The notes below the pieces were generated by a model. That model made no database searches and had not been told where the DNA came from. It was given only the letters and a program-made list of their open reading frames with translations. A stretch of 14,829 nucleotides of DNA from JBBILG01 sp037445085 (GTDB taxonomy: Bacteria > Pseudomonadota > Gammaproteobacteria > Burkholderiales > Methylophilaceae), in NCBI GenBank assembly GCA_037445085.1, contig JBBILG010000040.1, positions 1 through 14,829 of the forward strand, written 5' to 3'. This document shows positions 1 to 7,342 of the stretch, piece after piece. The translations under genes and the position numbers were made by a program. Every line of letters starts with the position of its first letter. Within the stretch, counting starts at the first letter, position 1.

Positions 1-305
1 AAATTGGCGGCTGAGGAGGCTGCACTGGGTACTCGAAAAACAGGGGCAAGCTCACCTTGTCGGGCTAACTGGCCGTAGGAAGCCGTGTTCACCAGGCGCA
101 ACAGCTTGTCGGTGAGGGCGAAATCCTGCAGGATGGCCTGGGTCGGTTTGTGCGCGCTTTCCGATTCGCTGGCGACGATGCGGTTGATTTCGCTGATGGT
201 GCCGGACAACGCGGGAAAATCCTCGTCGGCCGCGCCAAGCAGCACGTGATCCAGGACGTTGACCGCGCCCTTGCGCCAGGCGGACGGCTGTTCGGGACGG
301 CTCAT
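1..305 (-). CDS. HDOD-domain protein, N-terminal part (runs off left edge)
   Basis: The minus-strand frame from the ATG at 305-303 is open to the window edge (about 101 codons). It reads MSRPEQPSAWRKGAVNV, then a stretch with DFPALSGTISEINRIV and, further on, ILQDFALTDKLLRLVNTASYG. That pattern (helix, short linker, then D-x-A-L-T-x-K-L-L-R-L-V-N) is the start of an HDOD domain, a catalytically dead HD-like domain found in bacterial signalling proteins. HDOD proteins are often linked to c-di-GMP or kinase signalling; the rest of this protein is unseen, so its output is unknown. The ATG overlaps the stop of the upstream peroxiredoxin gene (ATGA), which implies translational coupling. Downstream of the YGQ codons (below about position 68) the translation no longer resembles an HDOD domain, so the last 67 bases at the contig end may be unreliable. 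Confidence 0.72.
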   Translation of the reverse strand, partial: MSRPEQPSAWRKGAVNVLDHVLLGAADEDFPALSGTISEINRIVASESESAHKPTQAILQDFALTDKLLRLVNTASYGQLARQGELAPVFRVPSAASSAAN

Positions 306-844
306 GGCCGGGGCTGTCCGGTCAGCGCGCGCAGGTCGTCGATGATTTCCTGCGAGTGGCGCGAGGTGTCCACGCTGAGATAGACCCTGGCGATCAGCCC
401 CTGCGGATCGATGAGGAAGGTATGGCGCTTGGCGAAGCGCACCAGGCCAAGGTCGGTGAGCGCGCCGTAGCGCTTCGCCACCGTGCCATCCCTGTCCGCC
501 AGCAGCGGGAAGGGCAGGTTGTATTTCTGCGCGAACCTGGCGTGCGAGGCGGAATCGTCCACGCTGACCCCGACCACTCTGGCCCCCAGCTTTTCCAGTT
601 GGAACAGGTCGTCGCGGAAATTGCACGCCTGCCGCGTGCAGCCCGGCGTGTCGTTTTTGGGATAGAAATACAAGACCAGCCACTTCCCGGCATAGTCCGA
701 CAGGGCATGCCGCTTGCCGGCCTGATCCTGCAGGGCGAACGCCGGCGCCGGCTGGCCGACCCTGGGAGCGTCGGCACGCGCGCTGCGGCCGACCAGCAGC
801 ACCAGGGCCAGCACGGCCAGCGCCAGCAATGCCAGTGTCTTCAC
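302..844 (-). CDS. Exported thioredoxin-dependent peroxiredoxin (Bcp/PrxQ type)
   Basis: A 180-residue AhpC/TSA-family protein that would reduce hydrogen peroxide and organic or lipid hydroperoxides using thiol reductants. Residues 1-24 are a hydrophobic leader (MKTLALLALAVLALVLLVG, then an ARA site before DAP), so the enzyme is probably periplasmic or membrane-anchored, unlike cytoplasmic E. coli Bcp. The thioredoxin fold begins near residue 28. The peroxidatic Cys69 lies in PGCTRQAC, and Cys74 is at the resolving position of atypical 2-Cys PrxQ enzymes. Arg140 sits in RHTFLID. The start is a GTG at 844-842, chosen because a strong Shine-Dalgarno sequence, GGAGGTGATC (856-847), precedes it. 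The stop TGA (304-302) overlaps the ATG of the HDOD gene. The electron donor is not visible. Confidence 0.93.
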   Translation of the reverse strand: MKTLALLALAVLALVLLVGRSARADAPRVGQPAPAFALQDQAGKRHALSDYAGKWLVLYFYPKNDTPGCTRQACNFRDDLFQLEKLGARVVGVSVDDSASHARFAQKYNLPFPLLADRDGTVAKRYGALTDLGLVRFAKRHTFLIDPQGLIARVYLSVDTSRHSQEIIDDLRALTGQPRP

Positions 845-846
845 GC

Positions 847-856
847 GATCACCTCC
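847..856 (-). promoter_or_regulatory. Extended Shine-Dalgarno of the peroxiredoxin gene
   Basis: On the minus strand, GGAGGTGATC lies directly before GC and the GTG start. It matches all ten bases complementary to the usual 16S rRNA 3' end (anti-Shine-Dalgarno). It decides the GTG start and predicts efficient initiation despite the non-ATG codon. Confidence 0.75.
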
Positions 857-866
857 GGGGCAATGT

Positions 867-895
867 CTGTCATCCGGGCCATTTTAAGCTAAAAT
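867..895 (+). promoter_or_regulatory. Probable sigma-70 promoter of tRNA-Arg, overlapping an AT-rich palindrome
   Basis: CTGTCA at 867-872 (four of six bases match TTGACA) is separated by exactly 17 bases from TAAAAT at 890-895, and the mature tRNA begins 10 bases downstream at 905. The -10 box is one arm of the palindrome ATTTTA-AGC-TAAAAT (881-895), the only AT-rich patch in this interval. The other arm reads TAAAAT on the minus strand and could also be a -10 for the divergent peroxiredoxin gene, but I see no matching minus-strand -35. Confidence 0.5.
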
Positions 896-904
896 TGCCG
901 CTTC

Positions 905-980
905 GCCCCCGTAGCTCAGTGGATAGAGCATCCCCCTCCTAAGGGGAGGGTCGCACGTTCGATTCGTGCCGGGGGCGCCA
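905..980 (+). tRNA. tRNA-Arg (anticodon CCT)
   Basis: This is a complete 76-base cloverleaf with an encoded CCA end. The acceptor stem GCCCCCG (905-911) pairs with CGGGGGC (970-976), followed by discriminator G977 and CCA 978-980. The D stem is GCTC/GAGC. The anticodon stem TCCCC (931-935) pairs with GGGGA (943-947) around the loop CTCCTAA, which places CCT at 938-940. The T arm is GCACG-TTCGATT-CGTGC. The tRNA decodes AGG, a rare arginine codon in GC-rich proteobacteria. tRNA genes of this kind are common integration sites, but I see no integrase and no repeated 3' end in this window. Confidence 0.97.
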
Positions 981-1313
981 TCCACCGGAAAAAGGGCGGG
1001 TCTCATGAGCAGACGGGCTCTGTTGGGCACTCCGGCCAGGATGTGATCTCGGCTTTTGCTGGTAAGCATTGAACCCGGATATCCATCAGGCGGCCTGCGG
1101 GCCTGCGACCGCCAGCATCGCGCGTCCCTATGGATAATCGGGGTTGAAATGGAGCGATTGCACTGCTGAACAAACTGGGTAGTCACCATGCGGTAGCCGG
1201 ATGGCGCGTTTCCTGTGACCGGATGCACGGAGGGTCCATGCGCAATGGCGGCTTCGGCGCGAGCGTGATCGGGTGCGACGAATTTTTTCAGGGCTGACCC
1301 CAGTCCAAAGACC
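981..1313. other. Intergenic region downstream of tRNA-Arg
   Basis: These 333 bases hold no convincing gene. They contain the palindromic repeat copy at 1070-1152. The tRNA is not followed by an obvious hairpin plus T-run terminator. Just before the diguanylate cyclase there is an isolated T6 run (within 1282-1288) followed by CAGGGCTGACCCC. The long minus-strand open frames across this region are non-homologous shadows produced by high GC. Confidence 0.5.
1070..1152 (+). repeat. Palindromic dispersed repeat, copy 1
   Basis: The left arm TGAACCCGGATATCCAT (1070-1086) and the right arm ATGGATAATCGGGGTTG (1130-1146), followed by AAATGG, form an imperfect inverted repeat. Between them lies a GC-rich core with GGCGGCCTGCGGGCCTGCG (1090-1108). 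The same arms and core recur at 12053-12123 in the same orientation. Copy 1 carries about 12 extra core bases near 1109-1120. The organisation (noncoding, hairpin-forming, roughly 70-85 bases) resembles REP/BIME elements or a small non-autonomous element. No RAYT transposase is visible. Confidence 0.8.
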
Positions 1314-2253
1314 ATGAAAATCCTCCTGGCAGAAGACGTGCGTGCGGTGGCGGCGCTGATGGCGGCCCGCCTGCAAAGTTTCGGGCACGAGGTGATCCTC
1401 GCCGAGAACGGGCGGGTGGCGGTCGAGCTGTTCCGCAGCGCGGCCCCCGACCTCATCCTGATGGACATCACCATGCCCGAGGTGGACGGTTTCGGAGCGG
1501 CCAGCCGCATCCGGGCCATCGAGGCGACGCAGCAGTGGGCGTGGACGCCCATCCTGTTTCTCACGGCCACCGATACCGTGGAGAACCTGATTGCGGCCAT
1601 CGAGGCCGGCGGCGACGATTTCATCCCCAAGACCGTTCCCGAACCGGTGTTGCAGGCCAAGATGAAGGCCCTGGCGCGTATCGCCGCCATGCGCCAGCAG
1701 CTCATCCGCGCCAACCGCCAGTTGCAGGAGCTGGCGACCCACGACGGCCTGACCGGCCTCTACAACCGCCGCCAGATGGATCTGCTGCTGGATGCGGCCT
1801 GGGCCGAGGCGGTGCGCACCGGCCAGCCGTTTGGCCTGTACATGCTGGATATCGACAACTTCAAGAAATTCAACGACCGCTACGGCCACCATGCCGGCGA
1901 CGAGTGCCTGCGCAGCGTGGCGGGCGCGATGGCCGGGGCGGTGCATGCGGCCAACCGGACCGGCCTGACCCGCGGCGCCTTTCCCGCCCGTTACGGTGGC
2001 GAGGAATTCGTGGTGGTGCTGCCGGGGGGGCACGGCCGAGGCGTGTGCGCGGCTCGCCGAGACCATCCTTGGCGCAGTACGCGGGCTGGGTATCCCACAC
2101 GAGAAAAATTCCGGCCATGGTGTGGTGACGCTCTCCCTGGGCGGCGTGTGGGTGGAAGCCGCCCGCGGCCAGCTCGCGCAGATGTTCCGCGAGGCCGATC
2201 GGCGCCTCTACCAGGCCAAGGCTGCCGGCCGCGACCGCGCGGTGCTGGCCTGA
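1314..2253 (+). CDS. Response regulator diguanylate cyclase (REC-GGDEF), one frameshift
   Basis: It synthesises c-di-GMP from two GTP under phosphorylation control by an unseen histidine kinase. The REC domain (residues 1-120) has acidic Glu7/Asp8, phospho-acceptor Asp51 in LILMDITMP, Thr84 and Lys106. A short helix leads into a GGDEF domain from about residue 142 (HDGLTGLYNRR, MLDIDNFKKFND). The signature is RYGGEEF, a catalytically competent variant. The RxxD inhibitory site normally just upstream is absent (TRGA instead). The frame breaks right after LPGG at G7 (2024-2030). Removing one G gives a continuous 312-residue protein ending in READRRLYQAKAAGRDRAVLA, the normal GGDEF C-terminus. 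No good ribosome binding site precedes the ATG. The gene converges on the GAF-GGDEF-EAL gene. Confidence 0.88.
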
Positions 2254-2347
2254 GGGAAGTTGCGGGCTTGCGGCCAACCGCGGAGCGGTCATCCGGCATC
2301 CGGTGAACCATGAAGGTTTGGATGGCCGCTGCGCTTGCTCGAAACTC

Positions 2348-2366
2348 CCCCGGATCAAATCCGGGG
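2348..2366. terminator. Hairpin between convergent c-di-GMP genes
   Basis: CCCCGGAT (2348-2355), loop CAA, ATCCGGGG (2359-2366) is a perfect 8-bp stem midway between the convergent diguanylate cyclase (stop at 2253) and GAF-GGDEF-EAL gene (stop at 2420). It has no T-run on either strand, so it may be a weak bidirectional terminator or part of a dispersed repeat. CCGGAT/ATCCGG also forms the arms of the larger repeat elsewhere in the window. Confidence 0.4.
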
Positions 2367-2419
2367 CCGTTCTCCGGGTTCTGCCCCTGGCAGCCACGGA
2401 ATGATGTCGAGGGGCCTGT

Positions 2420-5199
2420 TCAGGTTTGCCCCTGACCCCCGCCGGCGACTTGGCCTGTCATGCGCCCGGCCGCGGCCAGCACTGCGAAACCGGCGGCGGG
2501 CAGCGGCTTGCTGTAGAAATAACCCTGGCCCTCGTGGCAGCCCGTTTCGCGCAGCAATTGCATCTGCTCGGCGGTTTCCACGCCTTCCGCGATGGTTTTC
2601 AGGCCAAGGTTGCCGGCCATGCCGATGATGGCGCTGACGATGGCCATGTCTTCCGGGTCGGTGCACAGGTCACGCACGAAGGACCGGTCGATCTTGAGCT
2701 TGTACAGTTTGAATTTCTTGAGATAGCCGAGCGACGAGTAGCCGGTGCCGAAATCGTCCAGCGACATGCGCACGCCAAGTTCGCGTAGCCGGCCCATGAT
2801 GGCGATGGCGGCCTGCGGATCATGGGTCGCCACGCCCTCGGTCAGTTCCAGTTCCAGGCATTGCGGCGGCAGGCCGGCCTCGTCGAGGATGCGGGCGACT
2901 TGTTCGGGCAGGTCGGGGTGGCGGAACTGCACCGCCGAAAGGTTCACCGCCACGACCAGCGGCCCGATGCCGCCGTCCAGCCAGGATTTCGCCTGGATGG
3001 CCGCCTGCTGCAGCACCCATGCGCCGATGGGCAGGATGAGCCCGGTATCCTCGGCCATCGGGATGAATTCTGCGGGGGAGACGGCGCCCAGTTCCGGGTG
3101 GCGCCAGCGCAGCAGGGCTTCGGCGCCGACGATGCGCCCGTCCGCGAGGTCCACCTGCGGCTGGTAGTGCAGCTCCAGCTGGTCCCGCTCCACCGCGTGC
3201 CGCAGGGCGTTTCCCAGCAGCAGGTGGCGGGCGGAGCGTGCCTGCATCTCGGCGGTGAAGAAGCGGTAGCCGTTGCGGTTTTCCTGCTTGGCCCGGTACA
3301 TGGCGACATCCGCGCTTCTCGACAGGCTGTCGAGATCGGTGCCGTCGCCGGGATAGAGCGCGATGCCGATGGAAGCCGTCACGGTCAGGTCGTACTGTTC
3401 GATCCGGCACGGCTGCGAGATCGCCGCCAGCAGTTTATGTGCCACGTGGGCGGCGCCCGGCGCATCCGTGCCCGGCAACAGCAGGATGAATTCGTCGCCG
3501 CCCAGGCGCGTCACCATATCCTCCTCGCGCAGCCTGCCGCGCAGCCGCCGTGCCATTTCGACCAGCAGCGCGTCGCCGACGCCGTGGCCCAGCGTGTCGT
3601 TGATGTGCTTGAAATGGTCGAGGTCGAGGAACATCATTGCCAGTCCGCCGCCGGAGCGCTTGGCCAGGCTGATGGCGTAGCAGGCGTGATCCTGCAGTTG
3701 CAGGCGGTTGGGCAGGCCGGTGAGCGCGTCATGGCGGGCGAGGTACTGGATGCGACCTTCCGCCCGCTGGCGTTGCCGCTCGCGCTCGAAACCCTCCAGG
3801 GCGAAATCGATGTCCAGCGCCATCTCGATGAGCAGCGCCTGCATGTCAGAGTCCAATGCGTGGGCCTCGCCCGCATACAGGTTGAACGCCCCGGCCACCT
3901 TGCCGCCGCGGTGCAGCGGCAGCGCTGCCAGGGCGCCCCAGGCGTGGCGGGCGCCACGCTCGCGCCAAGGCGCCGTGGCCGGGTCGTTCTGGAAATCCTG
4001 GCACCAGCAGGGCCGGTCCTCGCGCATCGCCGTGCCGGTGGGGCCATGCCCAAACGGGCTGTCGGCACGCACCGAGATCTGCAGCCCGCGCAGGTAGTCG
4101 GTGCCGTCGCCATGCCAGGCGACCGGGTGGAGCGCGCCGGTTTCCGCATCGAGCATGCCGATCCACGCCATTTTCATGCCGCCGCACACCACCGCACTGC
4201 GGCAGACTTGCGGGAACAGCTCCGCTTCGTCGGCCGCGCGCACGATGGCCTGGTTGCACTGGCTGAGCGCGGTGTAGAGCTGCATCAGGCGCCGGTTTCT
4301 GGCTTCCGTCCCGCGGTGCTGCGCATCGAGGCGTGCCAGGGCTCCCCGCGTCTGCTCCAGCCAGGCCAGCACGCTATGTGCCCGCCCCGCCGGCACCGCG
4401 ATGGGCGTGCCAAAATCCCCCTCGCCGATGCGCGCGATGCAGGCGTGCAAGGCATCCGGCGTCGTGCCGAGTATTCTTTGCGATGCCCCGTAGGAGCGCC
4501 ACACCGTCCAGAACAGCAGCAGGGTGAAGGCAACTTGCAGGCCAAACATCAGCCGCGCCGTGCGCTTGGCCGCGTGCACCTCGGCCTGCGCGTGCCTGTC
4601 CCTTTCCTGCATGAAAGTGCCGATGCGCTGCACGATCCCGGCACTGGCTGCCTGATAGGCGGCGTCGTGCAGCATCAGGTTCGCCTGCTGGCGCGCATCC
4701 AGAGGCCGGGCGGATTCCGACCAGCGCATGGCGGCGCGCTCGGTGCTGGCGAGCGCGTCCGACTCGGCCTTGGCCTCCGCCAGCAGGGCGAATCCGCGCT
4801 CGGTGAAGCCGGCCTGCCGCATCAGCTCCAGCAGGGGCACGGCCCGCCCGCCGGGGGCTGGCTGCCGGGCTCTTGCGGCGTGGTCACGTGGCCCGTGCCG
4901 AGGGTGCCCCGGCGCGGCGCCCTGCCGTCGCGGATGTCGAGGATTTCCTGATGGCGGTGTTTGTATGCGGGATCGCCGGTAACCACGTAGCTGCGCGCCA
5001 TGCGCGTGAGCTCGTAGGACGACACGCGCAGCTCGACGGCAAGCTGGTACGCGTACAGGCGGCGCTCGTGGGCCTGCTCGATGCGCTTTTCCGCGTTCAC
5101 GTAAGCGGTCAAGCTGAACCCGTAGAGCACGAGTGCAGCCCCCGCCAGCCACAGGCTGCGGTGAAAGCGGGAGAGGATATCGGCGGCAGGCTGTGGCAT
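2420..5199 (-). CDS. Membrane sensor GAF-GGDEF-EAL protein, frameshifted near 4840-4860
   Basis: This is a bifunctional-architecture c-di-GMP protein of about 926 residues once the frame is repaired. The start is taken as the ATG at 5199-5197 (MPQPAADILSRFHRSLW); it lacks a clear ribosome binding site and a start inside the N gap is possible. TM1 spans about residues 14-35. An extracytoplasmic helical region with YVVTGDPAYKHRHQEILDIRDG follows, then TM2 (FGLQVAFTLLLFWTVW, about 217-236). A GAF domain covers about 305-465. GGDEF covers about 490-655 with an intact RLGGDEF near 567. EAL covers about 665-905 with intact EALLRW, ELELTEGV, DDFGTGYSSLGYL, KIDRSFV and AEGVET, so phosphodiesterase activity is plausible. 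The N-terminal frame (ending at a false stop near 4822) and the main frame meet in the run at 4843-4857, where one base appears to be missing. Confidence 0.88.
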
Positions 5200-5215
5200 G
5201 GATCCCGGAGGAGGC

Positions 5216-5241
5216 NNNNNNNNNNNNNNNNNNNNNNNNNN
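5216..5241. other. Assembly gap (26 Ns)
   Basis: Unresolved bases lie just upstream of the GAF-GGDEF-EAL start codon. Any promoter or ribosome binding site of that gene, and an alternative start codon, would fall here. Confidence 0.99.
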
Positions 5242-5284
5242 AAACCGGCCATGCCGGGAATCCCTGAACAAGCCCGCTGTTCGG

Positions 5285-5290
5285 TAGAAT
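5285..5290 (+). promoter_or_regulatory. Possible -10 box ahead of the RNase operon
   Basis: TAGAAT stands out in a GC-rich interval about 190 bases upstream of the RNB gene on the same strand. No good -35 is found at 16-18 bases, so this is a weak call. If used, it would give a long leader that includes the hairpin at 5440-5469. Confidence 0.25.
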
Positions 5291-5439
5291 TGCGCATGAG
5301 CCAGCGCCCGGTCCGAGCCGCCATGAAACAACGGTCCGGTTTTCGGTTACGGTGATGCGGCGATGTTCGCAGGAAAAACCGCTGTGCGAGGTCGGATTGG
5401 GATGAAAATCCGGCGCCGGTCAGCGCAGGGATCAATTTG

Positions 5440-5469
5440 AGGCGCTGAATGCAGGCTTGTTCAGCGCTT
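5440..5469 (+). other. Hairpin in the leader just before the RNB gene
   Basis: GCGCTGAA (5442-5449) and TTCAGCGC (5460-5467) form a perfect 8-bp stem with a 10-base loop, extendable by a G-T and an A-T pair. It is followed by TTTCCT and lies about ten bases before the ATG at 5480. It could be a weak terminator, an attenuator or a site for control by ribonucleases. Confidence 0.45.
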
Positions 5470-5479
5470 TCCTAATGAA

Positions 5480-7342
5480 ATGGGTTCTTGGCATGGATAT
5501 CGGATTTTGAACGTATTGTACGAAGAAGAAGGCAGCTTCAAGGTCGCTGCCGTCATGGCCGAAAACCCCGGCTCGCTGCAGGTGGAGGCGCTTTCCGGCA
5601 AGCGCTCCAAGATCAAGGCGACCGGCGTGCTGCTCCGGTTCGAGGGCGCGCTGGCCGGCTTCATGGAGCAGGCGCAGGCCGAAGCGGAAACGCTGGATGC
5701 CGATTTCCTCTGGCAGTGCTGCGGCGAGGCCGAGTTCGGCTTCGAGGAACTGGCGGCCGCCTATTACGGGCACCAACCCACGCCAGTGCAGGCGGCCGCC
5801 ACCACCATCCGCCTGCATGCGGCGCCCATGTATTTTTATCGCAAGGGCAAGGGCCGTTACAAGGCGGCGCCGCAAGACAACCTCAAGGCGGCGCTGGCCG
5901 CGCAGGAAAGAAAGCGCCTGCAGGCGGAAAAGCTGGCCGAGTACGTGGAACAGCTCAAGGCGCACCGGCTGCCTGCCGATTTCGGCGGCAAGCTGGACAT
6001 GCTGCTTTACGAGCCGGACAAGAACGCGCTGGAATGGAAGGCGCTGGACCAGGCCGCCGCGGAAACCGGCCTCACCCACCTCAAGCTGCTGGAAGCCTGC
6101 GGCGGCATCGCGTCTGCCCACGATTACCACTTCGGCGCCTTCCTGCGCGAGCATTTCCCCGCCGGCGTGCATTTCGATCATCACCCGGACATCGCCCTGC
6201 CGGACAGCCTGGACCACGCCGAGGCGTCCGCCTTCAGCATCGACGACGCGGCCACCACCGAGATCGACGACGCCTTTTCTGTACTGGCGCTGCCCAACGG
6301 CAATACCCGTGTCGGCATCCACATCGCCGCGCCGGCGCTGGGCATTCCCGTCGCGTCATCGCTCGACGCCATCGCCATGCGCCGGCTGTCCACCGTGTAC
6401 ATGCCCGGCAACAAGATCACCATGCTGCCGGAGGCTGCGGTGCAGCCGTTCAGCCTGCACGCGGGCGAGTGGCGGCCGGCGCTGTCGCTGTATCTGGAGC
6501 TCACGCCCGAGCTTGCCATCGTCGATACGCACAGCAAGGCCGAAGCGGTGAAAATCGCCGACAACCTGCGCCACGACGAACTGGAGCCGCACTTCAACGA
6601 GGGCAACTGGGCGATGCCCAGTGGCCATCCCTACTGGCGCGAGCTCCACCTGCTGCACCGGCTGGCGGTGGCGCAGGAGAAGGCGCGCGGCAAGCACGAC
6701 CCGGAGCGCGCGCCGCAGGTGGACTACAGCTTCTACGTGGAGCACGGCCGCGTGCGCATCGTCGAGCGCAGGCGCGGCGCGCCCATGGACAAACTGGTGG
6801 CGGAACTGATGATCCATGCCAACGCGCACTGGGGCGGCCTGCTCGCCGAGCGCGGCATTCCCGCCATCTACCGCGCGCAGGCGGGCGGCAAGGTGTATCT
6901 GACCCTGCAGCCGGAGCCGCACCAGGGGCTGGGGGTGGCCCAGTATGCCTGGAGCACCTCGCCGTTGCGCCGTGCTGTGGACCTCATCAACCAGCGCCAG
7001 ATGCTGGCGCTGCTGCGGGGCAGCGAACCCGCCTACGGCAAGGGCAGCGACGCGCTCGCCGCCACCATGCGCGACTTCGACCTCGCCTACAACGCCTATG
7101 GCGAGTTCCAGACGCGCATGGAGCGCTACTGGTGCCTGCACTATCTCATCCAGGAAAACCTGCAGGACATCGCCGCCACGGTGTGGCGGGAAAACCTGGT
7201 GCGGCTCGACGGCATGCCCTACGTCGCCAGGGTGCCCAGCCTGCCGGAACTTCCGCCGGGCAGCCGCGTGCGCCTGGAAATCCGCCGCATCGACCCGCTG
7301 CTGATGGAGCTGGAATGCCGGTTCAGGGAGCGGCTCGACTGA
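5480..7342 (+). CDS. RNB-domain exoribonuclease (RNase II/R family)
   Basis: A 620-residue member of the processive 3'-to-5' exoribonuclease II family, degrading RNA to nucleoside monophosphates in the cytoplasm. The catalytic acidic cluster is SIDDAATTEIDDA: Asp255, Glu261, Asp263 and Asp264, numbered from the ATG at 5480. Glu261 replaces the second Asp of E. coli RNase II. SPLRRAVDLINQRQ near the C-terminal end of the RNB domain supplies the conserved arginines. The protein ends in a short beta-rich tail (about 575-620), with no clear full S1 domain. The start is ambiguous. As I recall the family, proteins begin MNVLYEEEGSFK, which would correspond to a TTG at 5507-5509; the ATG at 5480 adds nine atypical residues. 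Neither has a strong ribosome binding site. The stop TGA overlaps the next ATG (TGATG), so the two genes are coupled. Confidence 0.92.
   Translation: MGSWHGYRILNVLYEEEGSFKVAAVMAENPGSLQVEALSGKRSKIKATGVLLRFEGALAGFMEQAQAEAETLDADFLWQCCGEAEFGFEELAAAYYGHQPTPVQAAATTIRLHAAPMYFYRKGKGRYKAAPQDNLKAALAAQERKRLQAEKLAEYVEQLKAHRLPADFGGKLDMLLYEPDKNALEWKALDQAAAETGLTHLKLLEACGGIASAHDYHFGAFLREHFPAGVHFDHHPDIALPDSLDHAEASAFSIDDAATTEIDDAFSVLALPNGNTRVGIHIAAPALGIPVASSLDAIAMRRLSTVYMPGNKITMLPEAAVQPFSLHAGEWRPALSLYLELTPELAIVDTHSKAEAVKIADNLRHDELEPHFNEGNWAMPSGHPYWRELHLLHRLAVAQEKARGKHDPERAPQVDYSFYVEHGRVRIVERRRGAPMDKLVAELMIHANAHWGGLLAERGIPAIYRAQAGGKVYLTLQPEPHQGLGVAQYAWSTSPLRRAVDLINQRQMLALLRGSEPAYGKGSDALAATMRDFDLAYNAYGEFQTRMERYWCLHYLIQENLQDIAATVWRENLVRLDGMPYVARVPSLPELPPGSRVRLEIRRIDPLLMELECRFRERLD

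Noticed and set aside
905..1152. tRNA-Arg as an attachment site of an integrated island bounded by the 1070 and 12053 repeats
   Set aside because: No integrase is present, the tRNA 3' end is not duplicated, the repeats share no sequence with the tRNA, and the genes between them are mostly housekeeping.
1282..1310. T6 run with CAGGGCTGACCCC as a terminator or RAYT-associated repeat
   Set aside because: The T-run precedes rather than follows any hairpin on the plus strand, and the GGGTCAGCCC-like string is too short to assign to a repeat family.
884..2066. Long minus-strand open frames of 276 and 312 codons across the tRNA and diguanylate cyclase region
   Set aside because: They run antisense to a recognisable REC-GGDEF gene and through a tRNA and a repeat, show no domain-like pattern, and are typical GC-rich shadow frames.
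2822..4951. A 709-codon plus-strand open frame
   Set aside because: It is exactly antisense to the GAF-GGDEF-EAL gene, whose protein motifs are unmistakable; the plus-strand product is low-complexity and shows no recognised motif.
5295..5354. Short plus-strand frame beginning MSQRPVRAAMKQ
   Set aside because: Only 19 codons, no ribosome binding site, no recognisable motif.
5488..7341. Plus-strand open frame overlapping the RNase gene upstream of the spermidine-synthase-like start
   Set aside because: The 5' part is an Arg/Ala/Gly-rich out-of-frame reading of the RNB gene; only the part from the ATG at 7342 has domain homology.
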